A stretch of DNA of 33,985 nucleotides from CAYLLT01 sp964591605 (GCA_964591605.1 CAZQEN010000032.1:1-33985); one strand, 5' to 3'. Shown: positions 1 to 8,594, counted from the stretch's first letter. The notes: a model not told the origin generated them from the sequence alone. Numbers and translations: made by a program.

Positions 1-191
1 TCGCAGTTGCGAATGCATGCTGCCCATGCCACCCGCCTACCTTGACACGCACCCGTCCGGAAGGGGCCCGCGCCCGCTCTCTCGATTTTCCATCCTCTGC
101 AAGTGATAATGGAGCCGCACTTGAGGAGCGGCGAGCAGGTCTGATCGCCCGTGTGTGCAGTCGACAGAATGCAGAATCGGGTGTGGCCGTC

Positions 192-572
192 ATGGCCGAT
201 GCGAAGCGAATGGCGGGCGTGGGCGTGCTGGTCGTTGCTTTGGCGGCGGCTGCACTCTGGATGTCGCTGCGCCGTTCCGTCACGCAAACGGGAGAGGCGC
301 CACTCGATCTATCTCTGATGTGCGCGGAGTGCGGCGGTACCCTCCACGTGGACTTCGATGGTTTGCGCCAGCTCGCCGCCGACGCTCACGCCAGGGGAGC
401 CGCCGTGGTTGACGGCCGGTCCCGATCGCCCGTCGGCATCTGCCCGACATGCGGAAAGGCGGCCCTGTACCGCACCGACGAGGATCCGCAGACAGGCCAG
501 CCGGTTCTGCCGGAATTCGCCCGTGGCGCGAAGGACAAGGCGCCTGCCGCCGCGCCACCAGCCGCCCGATGA
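192..572 (+). CDS. Membrane-anchored zinc-ribbon protein
   Basis: A 126-residue protein. A hydrophobic segment near residues 9-25 (GVGVLVVALAAAALWMSL) looks like a membrane anchor or uncleaved signal. It is followed by two CxxC pairs, CAEC near residue 44 and CPTC near residue 84, which together resemble a zinc ribbon. The tail is rich in Ala and Pro. I chose ATG 192 because the hydrophobic segment begins soon after it; an in-frame GTG lies three codons upstream, and the frame stays open back to position 42 with no protein-like character. A GATAAT hexamer at 105-110 could be a -10 element. The gene ends 25 bp before a prepilin gene on the same strand, so the two may be co-transcribed. Specific function is unknown; zinc binding is inferred from the paired cysteines only. 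Confidence 0.6.
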   Translation: MADAKRMAGVGVLVVALAAAALWMSLRRSVTQTGEAPLDLSLMCAECGGTLHVDFDGLRQLAADAHARGAAVVDGRSRSPVGICPTCGKAALYRTDEDPQTGQPVLPEFARGAKDKAPAAAPPAAR

Positions 573-597
573 CCCGTACGGCTGCGGAGAATGCATC

Positions 598-1368
598 ATG
601 ACGGTACACGCATCTGCCCATCGAACCCCCCGCGGCTTCACGCTCATCGAGATTCTGGTCGTCGTCGCGATCATCGCCCTGCTCATCAGCATCCTGCTGC
701 CCAGCCTGGCCGCCGCCCGGCTGCAGGCCCGCACCGCCGTGTGCCTGAGCCACCTGCGCCAGTTGACCACCGCCAATTACTACTACAGCGGCGACAACCG
801 CGGACTCCTGCCCCACTACGACCGCTGGCTCTGGGCCGGAAACACGGCCAGGCCCGAGGTGCCCGAGAGCGGCACCCTCTTCGGACTGCGCGGGGCGAGC
901 CAGGACTCCGCCAGACGCCGCAAGAACTACGCGGTCAACCGCGAGATCTACAAGTGCCCCGCCGACGGCGGCCAGCGCAAGGCCATCGTGAACGTGTCGA
1001 ATCCGCTCCTGCCCGCCATGTTCAGCTATTCACGCAATGTGTATCTGCTCGATGTGCTGCGCGACACAAAGCGGTGGCGCGGCGAATACGTCAACGGCGT
1101 GAACACCCACGACTATCTGCCGATCGAAATGCCCCCCGACCCGGCCCGGACCGTCCTGTTCTTCGAAGAGTACGAATCCGCACCGATGAATGACGGCTAC
1201 GTGCTCAACAATCAGTACGACTTCCTCACCGAACGGCACAACGGCCGGGCCATGGTCCCCTACCACGACCTGCACGTGGCCGGCGTCCTCTCCCGGCGGT
1301 TCAACAAATCAACCGTCGCCTCCGATTACCGCCATTATTTCCTGGCCCCCGGTCTGCCCCGGCCGTGA
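598..1368 (+). CDS. Prepilin-type protein with H-X9-DG-like tail
   Basis: A 256-residue type II secretion/type IV pilin-like prepilin of the sort expanded in planctomycetes. The leader ends in RG, followed by FTLIE and a long hydrophobic helix (residues 14-36). A prepilin peptidase should therefore cut after Gly13 and methylate Phe14; Glu18 is the conserved Glu5 of the mature protein. Near the C-terminus, RHNG followed by YHDLHVAG resembles the planctomycete H-X9-DG motif, with Leu replacing the usual Gly. ATG 598 is chosen because it puts the short basic leader in the right place, and GGAG lies about 9 nt upstream. The frame is open further upstream, but that part overlaps the previous gene. 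The product probably sits in a pseudopilus or in a surface fibre. The exact system cannot be named, since no secretin or assembly platform gene is in the window. Confidence 0.88.
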   Translation: MTVHASAHRTPRGFTLIEILVVVAIIALLISILLPSLAAARLQARTAVCLSHLRQLTTANYYYSGDNRGLLPHYDRWLWAGNTARPEVPESGTLFGLRGASQDSARRRKNYAVNREIYKCPADGGQRKAIVNVSNPLLPAMFSYSRNVYLLDVLRDTKRWRGEYVNGVNTHDYLPIEMPPDPARTVLFFEEYESAPMNDGYVLNNQYDFLTERHNGRAMVPYHDLHVAGVLSRRFNKSTVASDYRHYFLAPGLPRP

Positions 1369-1784
1369 CGCCCTGCCCGGAGGTCTGCCCATTCCTTCGC
1401 AGGCGAGCCTCATGATGTGGCGCAGGCCCCAGCACGGCACGGCGTTCCAGGTCACCATCCGTCGCAGGGGCGTCCAGCCCGTGCAGAACGGGTCCGGCAA
1501 TTCTTCCGGGATATGGGTTTAGAGGAGCTTCGATCCTCGCCCGGCAGGGCTCACGATGGTTGCCAGGGACTCTTAAGTCCCTGGCAACGCTCGAATGCCC
1601 TTCGGGCAAAGTGGTTATGGCCGCCCGGAAAAATGGCCACACCTTGCAGAGATGTACCGCCATGCCGAATGCAACCCATGCGGGAATCTTCGGTATGATG
1701 GCTATAGCGCGGGCCACACGAGTGCCGCGGGGCCAGACCCGCTGTCTCCCGGCCCGATCCCGCACCGCCGCGAGGAGACATTGA
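1369..1784 (+). other. Intergenic region with hairpin repeats and candidate pilT promoter
   Basis: A 416-bp stretch without a convincing gene. It carries a perfect 13-bp inverted repeat (1559-1588) followed by a small hairpin at 1596-1608 (TGCCC-TTC-GGGCA). A TATGAT hexamer at 1694-1699, 86 nt before pilT, is the best -10 candidate, but no good -35 is visible. Short open frames here lack coding character. Confidence 0.4.
1559..1588. repeat. Perfect 13-bp inverted repeat
   Basis: The arms GTTGCCAGGGACT and AGTCCCTGGCAAC are exactly complementary and separated by CTTA, giving a strong hairpin with a 4-nt loop on either strand. There is no U-run after it, so it is not a classical terminator. 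It looks like a unit of a dispersed palindromic repeat. Confidence 0.7.
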
Positions 1785-2906
1785 ATGCCCAGATCCGCCG
1801 ATGATTCGCCGCTGACGGGACTCCTCGAGCAGACGGTCCGAGCGGAGGCGTCGGATCTCCACCTGCTGCCGGGGTATCCGCCGACACTGCGGGTGCATGG
1901 ACGCCTGGTGCCGCTGAGCGCGGCCGTGCTCACCGGCGAGCAGATCGCCGCGATGCTGGTCGGCGCGATGCATGCGGCTGTGCGCGAGCGGTTCGAGACG
2001 CACAAGAACCTTGACTTCGCCATCGCCGCCACAATCGACGGCCAGGCCGCACGATTCCGGGCCAACGTCTTCCGAAGCCAGGGCAGCGTCGGGGCCTGCC
2101 TGCGGTTCATCCCGTCGCAAATACCCTCTTTTGAGTGGATGGGCATCCCCGCATATCTGCCCTCCCGCATCGTGGATCTGCACGGCGGCTTCGTGCTCAT
2201 CACCGGCGTGACCGGCTCGGGCAAGACCACGACGCTCGCCGGCCTGGTCCAGGCCCTGGCCGCCGCCGGCAACCGGCGGATCGTCACCATCGAGGAGCCC
2301 ATCGAATACCTCTTCGTACCCGCCGCCGACTCACTCATCTCCCAGCGCGAGGTCGGCGTGGACGTGGACACCTTCGCCGAGGGCCTCAAGTACAGCCTGC
2401 GCCAGGACCCGGATGTGATCCTCTGCGGTGAGATCCGCGACCGGCCGACGGCGCAGATGGCCATCAGCGCGGCCGAGACCGGCCACCTCGTGCTCTCCAC
2501 CCTGCACACGCAGGACGCCAAGGGCGCGCTCACCCGGCTGATCGACCTGTTCCCCCCCGATCAGCACCAGGACATCCGCGGACAGCTCGCCCTTTCGCTC
2601 AAGTTCGTGATCAGCCAGCACCTGCTGCCCAACATCCATGCCGGCGAGCGGCGGGTGCTCGCCCTCGAGATTCTCGTCGTGAACGATCCGGTGCGCGCCG
2701 CCATCCGGCTCAGCAAACTCGAGGCCATCGACACGGCCATCCAGACCGGCCGCAAAGCCGGCATGCTCACCCTCGACGAGAGCCTCGCCACCCTGGTCGT
2801 CTCGCGGCGGATCAGTCCTGAGACCGCCCACCGGTTCGCCAAGAGCCCCCAGGGTCTCCGGACCCTCGGCGTCCCCGAACCCCGCCCCGAATTCACCGAA
2901 CAGTGA
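1785..2906 (+). CDS. pilT: PilT/GspE-superfamily ATPase (twitching motility type)
   Basis: A 373-residue cytoplasmic hexameric ATPase of the PilT class, which powers retraction of type IV pili or related fibres. The N-terminal PAS-like domain starts with the family signature ASDLHLLPGYPPTLRVHG. Walker A is GVTGSGKTTT near residue 141 and Walker B is VILCGEIRD near 210. The His box HLVLSTLHTQDA and a glutamate-containing Asp box (VTIEEPIEY) are also present, so every catalytic motif is intact. Length matches PilT (about 345-380). The start is supported by GAGGAG 8-9 nt upstream. The nearby prepilin gene (598-1368) fits a pilus role. Without PilB, PilC or PilQ in the window, a type II secretion retraction role or a PilU-like function cannot be excluded. 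Confidence 0.93.
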   Translation: MPRSADDSPLTGLLEQTVRAEASDLHLLPGYPPTLRVHGRLVPLSAAVLTGEQIAAMLVGAMHAAVRERFETHKNLDFAIAATIDGQAARFRANVFRSQGSVGACLRFIPSQIPSFEWMGIPAYLPSRIVDLHGGFVLITGVTGSGKTTTLAGLVQALAAAGNRRIVTIEEPIEYLFVPAADSLISQREVGVDVDTFAEGLKYSLRQDPDVILCGEIRDRPTAQMAISAAETGHLVLSTLHTQDAKGALTRLIDLFPPDQHQDIRGQLALSLKFVISQHLLPNIHAGERRVLALEILVVNDPVRAAIRLSKLEAIDTAIQTGRKAGMLTLDESLATLVVSRRISPETAHRFAKSPQGLRTLGVPEPRPEFTEQ

Positions 2907-2947
2907 TCTTCAGCCTGAAAAAGCGGCCCCTGGCGCGCAAGTCAATG

Positions 2948-2975
2948 GAGCCCGAAGCACCAGTGAGGGGTTCGC
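2948..2975 (+). repeat. Dispersed repeat, copy A (GAGCCCGAAGC family)
   Basis: A 28-nt segment that begins GAGCCCGAAGC and contains GAGGGGT. It matches the segment at 5119-5146 at 23 of 28 positions without gaps. Both copies lie in intergenic DNA. I recall similar short repeats from planctomycete genomes, but this was not checked. Confidence 0.6.
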
Positions 2976-3012
2976 TGGAAGGATGAACGCTCTGCGGCAA
3001 TTCTTCCCTCCC

Positions 3013-3858
3013 TCACGGTCCACGCGGCTCCATGTCCCCGATCGCCGCCTCCGCGGCGTCCTGCGGTTCGAAGTCAAGCAGCTCAACCATGCGCCGGTTG
3101 CTGACCCGCTTACCCAGATCGGGCACGGACGCAGCCTTCCACCGGATGGGCTCGACTCCCGCCGCCGCCACCAACCGATCGTACAGGTCGCGCCGGCGGA
3201 TCGGCCGGCCGTCGGACACGTTCAACACACCCTCATACGGCCGGTGCACCAGCGCCGTGCACGCCGCCACAATGTCATCGCGGTGGATCAGGTTCACGAA
3301 GCCCTCGCCGTCGTCCCGCTCACGGCCGGCCCACTGCCGGACGCGATTGGCCGGCCCGCGCCCCGGCCCGATGATGCCCGCCAAACGCAGGATCGTGCCG
3401 CACACACCCAGCCGGGTGGCGCCGGCGAGCCATTCCCGTTCAGCCTCAACCAGAATGCGTCCGTTCTCACTCGCCGGCTCGGTCGGTGACGTTTCATCCA
3501 CCCAGCTCCCATCCGACTGGCCGTAAACCGATGTGGACGAGGTGTAGAGGATGTGCCGGAGCGCCGTGCCCTGGGCTGCTATCAGGAAGGAGCGGACCCC
3601 TTCGAGATAGACTTCGCGATGGGTGGCGCCCGGCCGATTCGGCGCGACCATCAGCAGCGCAGCCTCGCGGTCCGCCAGCAGATCGTGCAGACGCCGCGTG
3701 TCGGACAACTCAAGCACGGCTGCCCGGACACCAACCCGCTCAATCGCTGCACACCCTTCCTGCCGGGTCGTCGTGCCGACCACGTCCCCACCCCCGCGGA
3801 TCAGCGACGAAGCCACGGCCTTCCCGACATATCCGCAACCAATGATGGCGATGCGCAT
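3013..3858 (-). CDS. NAD(P)-dependent epimerase/dehydratase-like protein (atypical SDR)
   Basis: A 281-residue Rossmann-fold protein. The N-terminus has the nucleotide-binding motif GCGYVGKAV (GxxGxxG) directly after a short beta strand, and the SSTSVYG segment near residue 110 is typical of extended and atypical SDRs such as the YeeZ group. The usual YxxxK catalytic pair is not evident: where it is expected there is NGRILVEAE. The protein may therefore bind dinucleotide without classical dehydrogenase chemistry. The C-terminal part (VLNVSDGRPIRRRDLYDRL) resembles the substrate-binding domain of sugar-nucleotide epimerases. It is transcribed divergently from the aldo/keto reductase, with 79 bp between starts. 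Substrate unknown. Confidence 0.85.
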   Translation of the reverse strand: MRIAIIGCGYVGKAVASSLIRGGGDVVGTTTRQEGCAAIERVGVRAAVLELSDTRRLHDLLADREAALLMVAPNRPGATHREVYLEGVRSFLIAAQGTALRHILYTSSTSVYGQSDGSWVDETSPTEPASENGRILVEAEREWLAGATRLGVCGTILRLAGIIGPGRGPANRVRQWAGRERDDGEGFVNLIHRDDIVAACTALVHRPYEGVLNVSDGRPIRRRDLYDRLVAAAGVEPIRWKAASVPDLGKRVSNRRMVELLDFEPQDAAEAAIGDMEPRGP

Positions 3859-3937
3859 GAAGAGCTTGACTCGGATACACTATCCGCCAACGAATCTTAC
3901 AGGCTCAGGGCCATCACCCACAGAGCGAGGATCTGCC

Positions 3938-5017
3938 ATGACTGACGATCGACAAAAGCCGCCTCACAGCAGTCTGCCTCAACGGCGCGATTTCATCCGC
4001 GGAGTCGCCGCACTCGGAGCGGGTGCCGCCTACGGCGCCGGTGCGTGGGCTCAGAACACCCCGGCAAATCGCGAGACCTCGAAGACCGGCGCCGCCGGCA
4101 TCCCCCGGCGCGACCTGGGCAGGACCGGCGTGAAGGTCTCGCTGATCGGCCTGGGCGGGCATTCCATCGGCCAGCTCAAGGAGGAACAGGACGCCATCCG
4201 CCTGACCCGCGAGGCCATCGACGCCGGCATCACCTTCATGGACAACGCGTGGGACTACCACAGCGGCAAGAGCGAGGAGTGGATGGGCAAAGCACTCCAG
4301 GACGGCTACCGCGACAAGGTCTTCCTCATGACCAAGGTGTGCTCGCACGACGCCCGCGGCAAGGACGTCGCGATGAAGCAGCTCGAAGAGTCGCTGCGGC
4401 GGCTCAAGACCGACCACCTGGACCTCTGGCAGATCCACGAGGTGGTCTACTGGAACAGCCCCGAGCTCAACTTCCGCAAGGGCGGAACCATTGAGGCCCT
4501 CGACGAGGCCAAAAAGCAGGGCAAGGTGCGCTTCGTCGGATTCACCGGCCACAAGCATCCCGAGATTCATCTTAAGATGCTCTCATACGATTATCCGTTC
4601 GACGCGTGCCAGCTCCCGCTCAACTGCCTGGACGCCTCGTTCAAGGGCGTGAGCTTCGAGGAAACCGTGTTGCCCGAGCTCCTCCGCCGCAAGATCGCCC
4701 CCCTCGGCATGAAGAGCCTCGGCGGCACCGGCGAGATGATCCGCAAGGGCGTGGTGACGGCCCAGGAAGCGCTCCGGTATGTCATGAGCCTGCCGGTGTC
4801 CGTGCTCGTCAGCGGGATCAACTCATTCGACGTGCTCAGGGAGAATCTCGCGATCGCGCGGAGCTTTGAGCCGATGTCGCCGGACGAAATGAGGGCCCTG
4901 CGCGAACGGGTCGCCCGGTTCGCCACCGACGGCCGCTTCGAGCTCTACAAGGTCACCGCCATGTTCGAGGGCCCCGAAGGCCGCAAGCAGCACGACTTCC
5001 CGACAGGCAGGTCATAG
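3938..5017 (+). CDS. Tat-exported aldo/keto reductase
   Basis: A 359-residue NAD(P)H-dependent aldo/keto reductase. The N-terminus carries a twin-arginine signal (QRRDFIRGVAALGAGAAYGA), so the folded enzyme is probably exported. The catalytic tetrad is visible: Asp and Tyr in MDNAWDYHSGKSEEWMG, Lys in FLMTKVC and His in WQIHEVVY. The reductase domain begins with RRDLGRTGVKVSLIGLGGHS. ATG 3938 is chosen because it gives a complete Tat signal and has GAGG about 8 nt upstream; the open frame extends further only as non-coding sequence over the divergent gene. Such Tat-linked aldo/keto reductases are frequent in planctomycetes and acidobacteria. The substrate is not predictable from sequence. Confidence 0.92.
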   Translation: MTDDRQKPPHSSLPQRRDFIRGVAALGAGAAYGAGAWAQNTPANRETSKTGAAGIPRRDLGRTGVKVSLIGLGGHSIGQLKEEQDAIRLTREAIDAGITFMDNAWDYHSGKSEEWMGKALQDGYRDKVFLMTKVCSHDARGKDVAMKQLEESLRRLKTDHLDLWQIHEVVYWNSPELNFRKGGTIEALDEAKKQGKVRFVGFTGHKHPEIHLKMLSYDYPFDACQLPLNCLDASFKGVSFEETVLPELLRRKIAPLGMKSLGGTGEMIRKGVVTAQEALRYVMSLPVSVLVSGINSFDVLRENLAIARSFEPMSPDEMRALRERVARFATDGRFELYKVTAMFEGPEGRKQHDFPTGRS

Positions 5018-5118
5018 TGCCCCTGCCAGCCTTCCCCTGTCTCGCGACCGCCCGTCAGCCGCGGAGCGGCGCAAGAAAGCAGCCCACGGCGCAGTGTTTG
5101 ATGGGCGCATCCGCAATA

Positions 5119-5146
5119 GAGCCCGAAGCGCAAGCGAGGGGTCCAC
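5119..5146 (+). repeat. Dispersed repeat, copy B (GAGCCCGAAGC family)
   Basis: Begins GAGCCCGAAGCGCAAGCGAG and matches 2948-2975 at 23 of 28 positions, in the same orientation. Confidence 0.6.
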
Positions 5147-5368
5147 GCAATTGCTCGCCCTTCCTGCCAACTCCGCTCGCGCGTCGGGCCCGATCAAGAC
5201 GCCGCTAAACACGTACACGGCGCAAACCGTGGGAAAGCCGACCCATCTGAAGCTCAGCCCCGGACGGGTGTAAGAATCCCCGCGCTCCCGCTTGTCTCCC
5301 ATCCGCGCCTCCCGCCCCATCGGGCTCATGTGGTTCGTCAGCAAAAAACTGCATCACCGACAGGAATC

Positions 5369-5435
5369 GCCACGAAGAGGCGCAGGAGGCGCAAAAAAGA
5401 GGAGTTCTCTTGTGCGTTTTGTGCTTTTTCGTGGC
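5369..5435. repeat. Imperfect long hairpin of the CACGAAG/CTTCGTG repeat family
   Basis: The left arm starts GCCACGAAGAGGCGC and the right arm ends CTTTTTCGTGGC. The outer eight bases pair perfectly, and the rest differ mainly by transitions that still allow G-U pairing in RNA. The arm is related to the CTTCGTGCCTTCGTGG segment at 15933-15955, so this looks like an inverted pair of the same dispersed unit. Confidence 0.55.
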
Positions 5436-5520
5436 CTCGCTGGTTGTCATTCCCACCTGACGGGTGCTGCAATTCCAATCGGACGAGCCATGCACCCACA
5501 GCCCGCCCCCGCAAGCCACC

Positions 5521-8500
5521 TTATGCCCCTGCCAATGCGAGAATCTCCGCCATGTGGTACGCAGACGCGCCGGCCAGGTCGTGAATCTGGTGCCGGCAGC
5601 TCGTGCCGGAGGCGATGATCTTCGACCCCTCAGGCAGCGCGCGCATCCTCTCCACCATCGGCTGCGCGACCTGAAGGGAGAGCTCATAATTGCTCTTGAG
5701 CATCCCGTACGCTCCGGCCATGCCGCAGCAGGCGGTGTCGAGCAGTGTCACCTGCGCCTCGGGAACCCGCCGGGCGAGACGCGCGAGCACCTGAACGTCC
5801 AACAGCGCCTTCGCGTGGCAGTGGGCGTGAATCGCGAGATGGACCGGACCCTCTCCGCTGAAACGGTCGTTCTTCGCGTGCATCAAGGGCCGCAACTGCA
5901 ACCGCCGCGCCTCTCCCGCCTGATCGACAAACGCCTCGAACATGATGCATCGTCGAGCCAGCTCTCTCGCGCCCGGCAGCCCGAGCTGCAGATAGTCATC
6001 GATGAACATGGACAGGCACGAAGGCTCGAGGAACACGACGGGCAGGTCAGGGTATCTGCCTTCCAGCAGCGCGATGTTGTGCCGCCCCATCGCCGCGGCC
6101 TCATCCAGCATCCCGCGTGAGAACGCCGGCCGCCCGCAGCACTCGCGCCCGCGGGGCAAAAGCACCTGGTACCCGGCCCTCCGCAGAACGCTCACCGCCG
6201 CCAGGGCGATGTGCGGCTCGTGATATCGGACCCACGTGTCGTCCCAGAGCACGACGGCCTCCGCGCGAGGGTCGCGCTCTGCGGCCTTCAGCTCCCGATC
6301 CAGCAGCGAAGCCAGGCGCCGCTCGGCATAGAGCGGGAGAGTCCGCCGCCGGTCGATGCCTAGCGTGAACTCCATCAGCCATCGGGCGGTGGGTGACTTG
6401 AGGAGACTGTTCGCCATCGGCGCCGCCATGCTGCCGATACGGCCAAGCGCATCGGCGGAAGCGAGCATCCGGTCGAACAGCGACGGCCCGTGATGCCGCT
6501 GCCGGGCGTGCAGCAGTTCCGCCTTGAGCAGCGCGAGATCGACGTTCGAAGGGCATTCGGTCTTGCACGCCTTGCAGGACAAGCACGGCTGAAGCGCCGC
6601 ATCAAGCTCGTCCGAGAGCAGCGCCTGCTCGCGCGGCCCCAGCCGGCCATCCAGCGCCGCCCGGATCGTGTTTGCCCGACCGCGCGTAGACATGATCTCC
6701 TCGTGCGTGACAATGTACGTCGGGCACATCGTCGCCGCATTCTTGAGGCACGCCCCGTTGCCGTTGCACTGTTCGAGATTGGCGATAAACGAGCCGTCGC
6801 GCTCGACAAAGCCGAGCGTGGAAGCGAACGGCAGTTCGATCCGGCGGTCAGGATCCTGCCGGAGGTTGGTGTCGATGCAGTAGTAGGTCCCGCCTGCCGG
6901 GCGGGCCCCAGGCACCGCCCGGCAGGCGGTGCCTACTGGCACGATCTTGCCCGGATTCATCACGCCGCGCGGGTCGAAGAGCGCCTTGAGCTCGCGCGAT
7001 GCCGCCATCAGCTCCGGGCCGAGATGATCGGAAAGGTATTCCGTCCGTGCGATGCCCACGCCGTGTTCGCCTGCCAGCGAGCCGCGGAACTCGAGCGTGA
7101 GCGCGGAGACCTCGTCGGCCACCTGCCGCAGCAGCGCAACGCCTTCAGGCGTGTGCAGGTCAAGCACCGGCCGCACGTGCAGCAGCCCCGCAACCGCGTG
7201 CCCGTAAAAGGACGCCTCCAGTCTCAGCCGTCCCAGAATCGACTGCAGCCCCGCGACATACGCCGGCAACTGCTCGGGCCGCACGGCCACGTCCTCGATG
7301 CACGTCACCGGCTTGGCCGGCCCCTTGCGGCTGGTGAGCAGCGTCAGGCCGGCCTTGCGCATCGCCCAGACCAGCGCCTGCTGCCCCTCATCGTCCAGCA
7401 TCAGCCTTCGCACGCCGATCCGCCGCGACGCCAGCGCCGCGAGCCTGTCCGCGCAATCGTCGAAGAACTCCACCAGCAGGATCGACTCGCACGGCCGCTC
7501 ATCGAGCCGCAGCAGATCCCGGGCAGCACGGAACTGAAGCTGCCCGCGCGTCTGATCGAAGAGCTGCCGGTCGATGTGCTCGATGGCCGCCGGCTTCAGA
7601 TCGAGCAGCTCGACCGTCGCCTGCATCGCGTCGGCCACCGAGTCAAAGAAGAGCACGCCGAGCGTCCGCCGCGCGGGCAATGGGATCACGCGCAGCTCGG
7701 CCGACACGATCGCGGCCAGCGTCCCCTCGCTTCCGGCAATGAGCTGCGTCAGGTCGCCTGGCCGGCGCAGGTAGCGGTCGAACGCATATCCCGGCCAGCG
7801 CTTGAACAGCCCCTCGGGCAGACGGCGGCGGATTTCTTCTCCATAGAGCTCGACCAGCCTTGATACGCCGTTTGCCAGAGCAACAAGAGAAACGGGTTCC
7901 CGAATCGGAGGTTGGGGATGGGGGGTTGGGGATGGGGGGTTGGGGAGGAAGCCGATGCGACTCAAGTCCCCCGTCTCCAATTCCCAATCCCCAGCTTCGC
8001 CCAGACGGACCAGCGACCCGTCGGCGAGCACGAGATCGAGGCCGATCACGTGATCCGCGGTCACCCCGTACACCGGCACATGGGCCCCGGAGGAGTTGTT
8101 GGCGATCATGCCGCCCAGCGATGCCCGCGAGCTCGTGGCCACGTCGGGCCCGAACTGCAGGCCATGCGGGCGGAGAAATGCGTTGAGCTGATCAAGCACG
8201 ACCCCCGGCCCGACACGCACCGTGCGGCGCTGCGGATCGAACGCCGTGATGCCGCGGTTGTACCGGGAGAAGTCGACGACCAGGCCGCGTCCGATCGCCC
8301 CGCCGACCAGGCCCGTCCCGGCGCCCCGGGGGATGATCGCCACGCCCAGATCAGCCGCAGTCCGGATGACCCCCGCCGCCTGCTCCGCCGAGCGGGGGAA
8401 GGCGACGCCCAGCGGCTCGATCTGATAGAGCGAGGCATCCGTCGCGTAGAGCTGCCGCGTCAGCGCGTCAAAGCGCAGCTCGCAATCCGTACCCTTCCGC

Positions 8501-8526
8501 AACCGCGCCTCGAGACCCGCCGTCAT
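5521..8526 (-). CDS. FAD-linked oxidase fused to Fe-S/CCG domains (GlcD-GlcF-like, YdiJ type)
   Basis: A 1001-residue flavoprotein that probably oxidises a 2-hydroxy acid such as lactate, glycolate or 2-hydroxyglutarate. The first half is a vanillyl-alcohol-oxidase-type FAD domain (PRGAGTGLVGGAIGRG near residue 65) with the FAD-oxidase C-terminal domain. Two 4Fe-4S motifs follow near residues 585-600 (CNGNGACLKNAATMCP) and 645 (CLSCKACKTECP). Two CCG motifs are present, ECCGRPAF near 795 and ACCGMAGAYG near 932. Length fits the family. Two stretches look inserted: a Pro-rich loop near residues 180-212 (FLPNPPSPTPHPQPP) and VGTACRAVPGARPAGG near residues 527-548. Both coincide with DNA repeats (7910-7946 and 6883-6936). 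The start has a TACAAT hexamer 8 nt upstream and no Shine-Dalgarno. Confidence 0.93.
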   Translation of the reverse strand: MTAGLEARLRKGTDCELRFDALTRQLYATDASLYQIEPLGVAFPRSAEQAAGVIRTAADLGVAIIPRGAGTGLVGGAIGRGLVVDFSRYNRGITAFDPQRRTVRVGPGVVLDQLNAFLRPHGLQFGPDVATSSRASLGGMIANNSSGAHVPVYGVTADHVIGLDLVLADGSLVRLGEAGDWELETGDLSRIGFLPNPPSPTPHPQPPIREPVSLVALANGVSRLVELYGEEIRRRLPEGLFKRWPGYAFDRYLRRPGDLTQLIAGSEGTLAAIVSAELRVIPLPARRTLGVLFFDSVADAMQATVELLDLKPAAIEHIDRQLFDQTRGQLQFRAARDLLRLDERPCESILLVEFFDDCADRLAALASRRIGVRRLMLDDEGQQALVWAMRKAGLTLLTSRKGPAKPVTCIEDVAVRPEQLPAYVAGLQSILGRLRLEASFYGHAVAGLLHVRPVLDLHTPEGVALLRQVADEVSALTLEFRGSLAGEHGVGIARTEYLSDHLGPELMAASRELKALFDPRGVMNPGKIVPVGTACRAVPGARPAGGTYYCIDTNLRQDPDRRIELPFASTLGFVERDGSFIANLEQCNGNGACLKNAATMCPTYIVTHEEIMSTRGRANTIRAALDGRLGPREQALLSDELDAALQPCLSCKACKTECPSNVDLALLKAELLHARQRHHGPSLFDRMLASADALGRIGSMAAPMANSLLKSPTARWLMEFTLGIDRRRTLPLYAERRLASLLDRELKAAERDPRAEAVVLWDDTWVRYHEPHIALAAVSVLRRAGYQVLLPRGRECCGRPAFSRGMLDEAAAMGRHNIALLEGRYPDLPVVFLEPSCLSMFIDDYLQLGLPGARELARRCIMFEAFVDQAGEARRLQLRPLMHAKNDRFSGEGPVHLAIHAHCHAKALLDVQVLARLARRVPEAQVTLLDTACCGMAGAYGMLKSNYELSLQVAQPMVERMRALPEGSKIIASGTSCRHQIHDLAGASAYHMAEILALAGA
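6883..6936. repeat. Palindromic repeat inside the FAD/Fe-S oxidase gene
   Basis: A perfect 15-bp inverted repeat (CCGCCTGCCGGGCGG at 6890-6904, complement at 6915-6929) has a 10-nt loop. The stem continues outward as GTAGG/CCTAC after a short mismatch. In the gene frame it encodes VGTACRAVPGARPAGGTYY. A 12-nt core, GCCTGCCGGGCG, recurs in the intergenic region near 20960. Confidence 0.75.
7910..7946 (+). repeat. 14-bp G-rich tandem repeat inside the FAD/Fe-S oxidase gene
   Basis: The unit GGTTGGGGATGGGG occurs twice in full and then partly (GGTTGGGGA). The + strand, which is the template strand of the gene, carries five closely spaced runs of four or more G and could fold as a G-quadruplex. 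The unit is not a multiple of three, so gain or loss of one copy would shift the reading frame. It encodes the Pro-rich loop near residues 193-206. Confidence 0.75.
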
Positions 8527-8534
8527 GGCGGCGT

Positions 8535-8540
8535 ATTGTA
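8535..8540 (-). promoter_or_regulatory. Candidate -10 element, leaderless start of the FAD/Fe-S oxidase gene
   Basis: TACAAT on the minus strand ends 8 nt before the ATG at 8526. Transcription would start at or very near the start codon, which fits the lack of a ribosome binding site. No clear -35 is visible. Confidence 0.45.
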
Positions 8541-8581
8541 AAGCGAAACCCCATTGGATTCGTGGCCATGCGGGGGGCGGC

Positions 8582-8587
8582 TACAAT
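8582..8587 (+). promoter_or_regulatory. Candidate -10 element, leaderless start of the methyltransferase gene
   Basis: TACAAT ends 7 nt before ATG 8595. It mirrors the divergent TACAAT at 8535-8540. This favours the start at 8595 over the in-frame ATGs at 8562 and 8568, which lie upstream of the hexamer. Confidence 0.45.
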
Positions 8588-8594
8588 CGCCCGC

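Larger units (their letters stand above)
5018..5520. other. Repeat-rich gene-free region
   Basis: About 500 bp between two convergent genes with no plausible coding sequence. It holds a GAGCCCGAAGC-family repeat (5119-5146) and a long imperfect hairpin (5369-5435). The short open frames here translate into low-complexity, basic or Ser/Arg-rich sequence, as repeats usually do. No promoter or T-rich terminator was recognised. Confidence 0.6.

Noticed and set aside
5018..5520. Short open frames with Ser/Arg/Lys-rich products
   Set aside because: They run across dispersed repeats and a hairpin, lack ribosome binding sites, and resemble spurious repeat translations.
6490..7863. Plus-strand open frame of 457 residues opposite the FAD/Fe-S oxidase
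   Set aside because: The oxidase has FAD, Fe-S and CCG motifs in the minus-strand frame. The plus frame is Arg/Gln-rich and unstructured.
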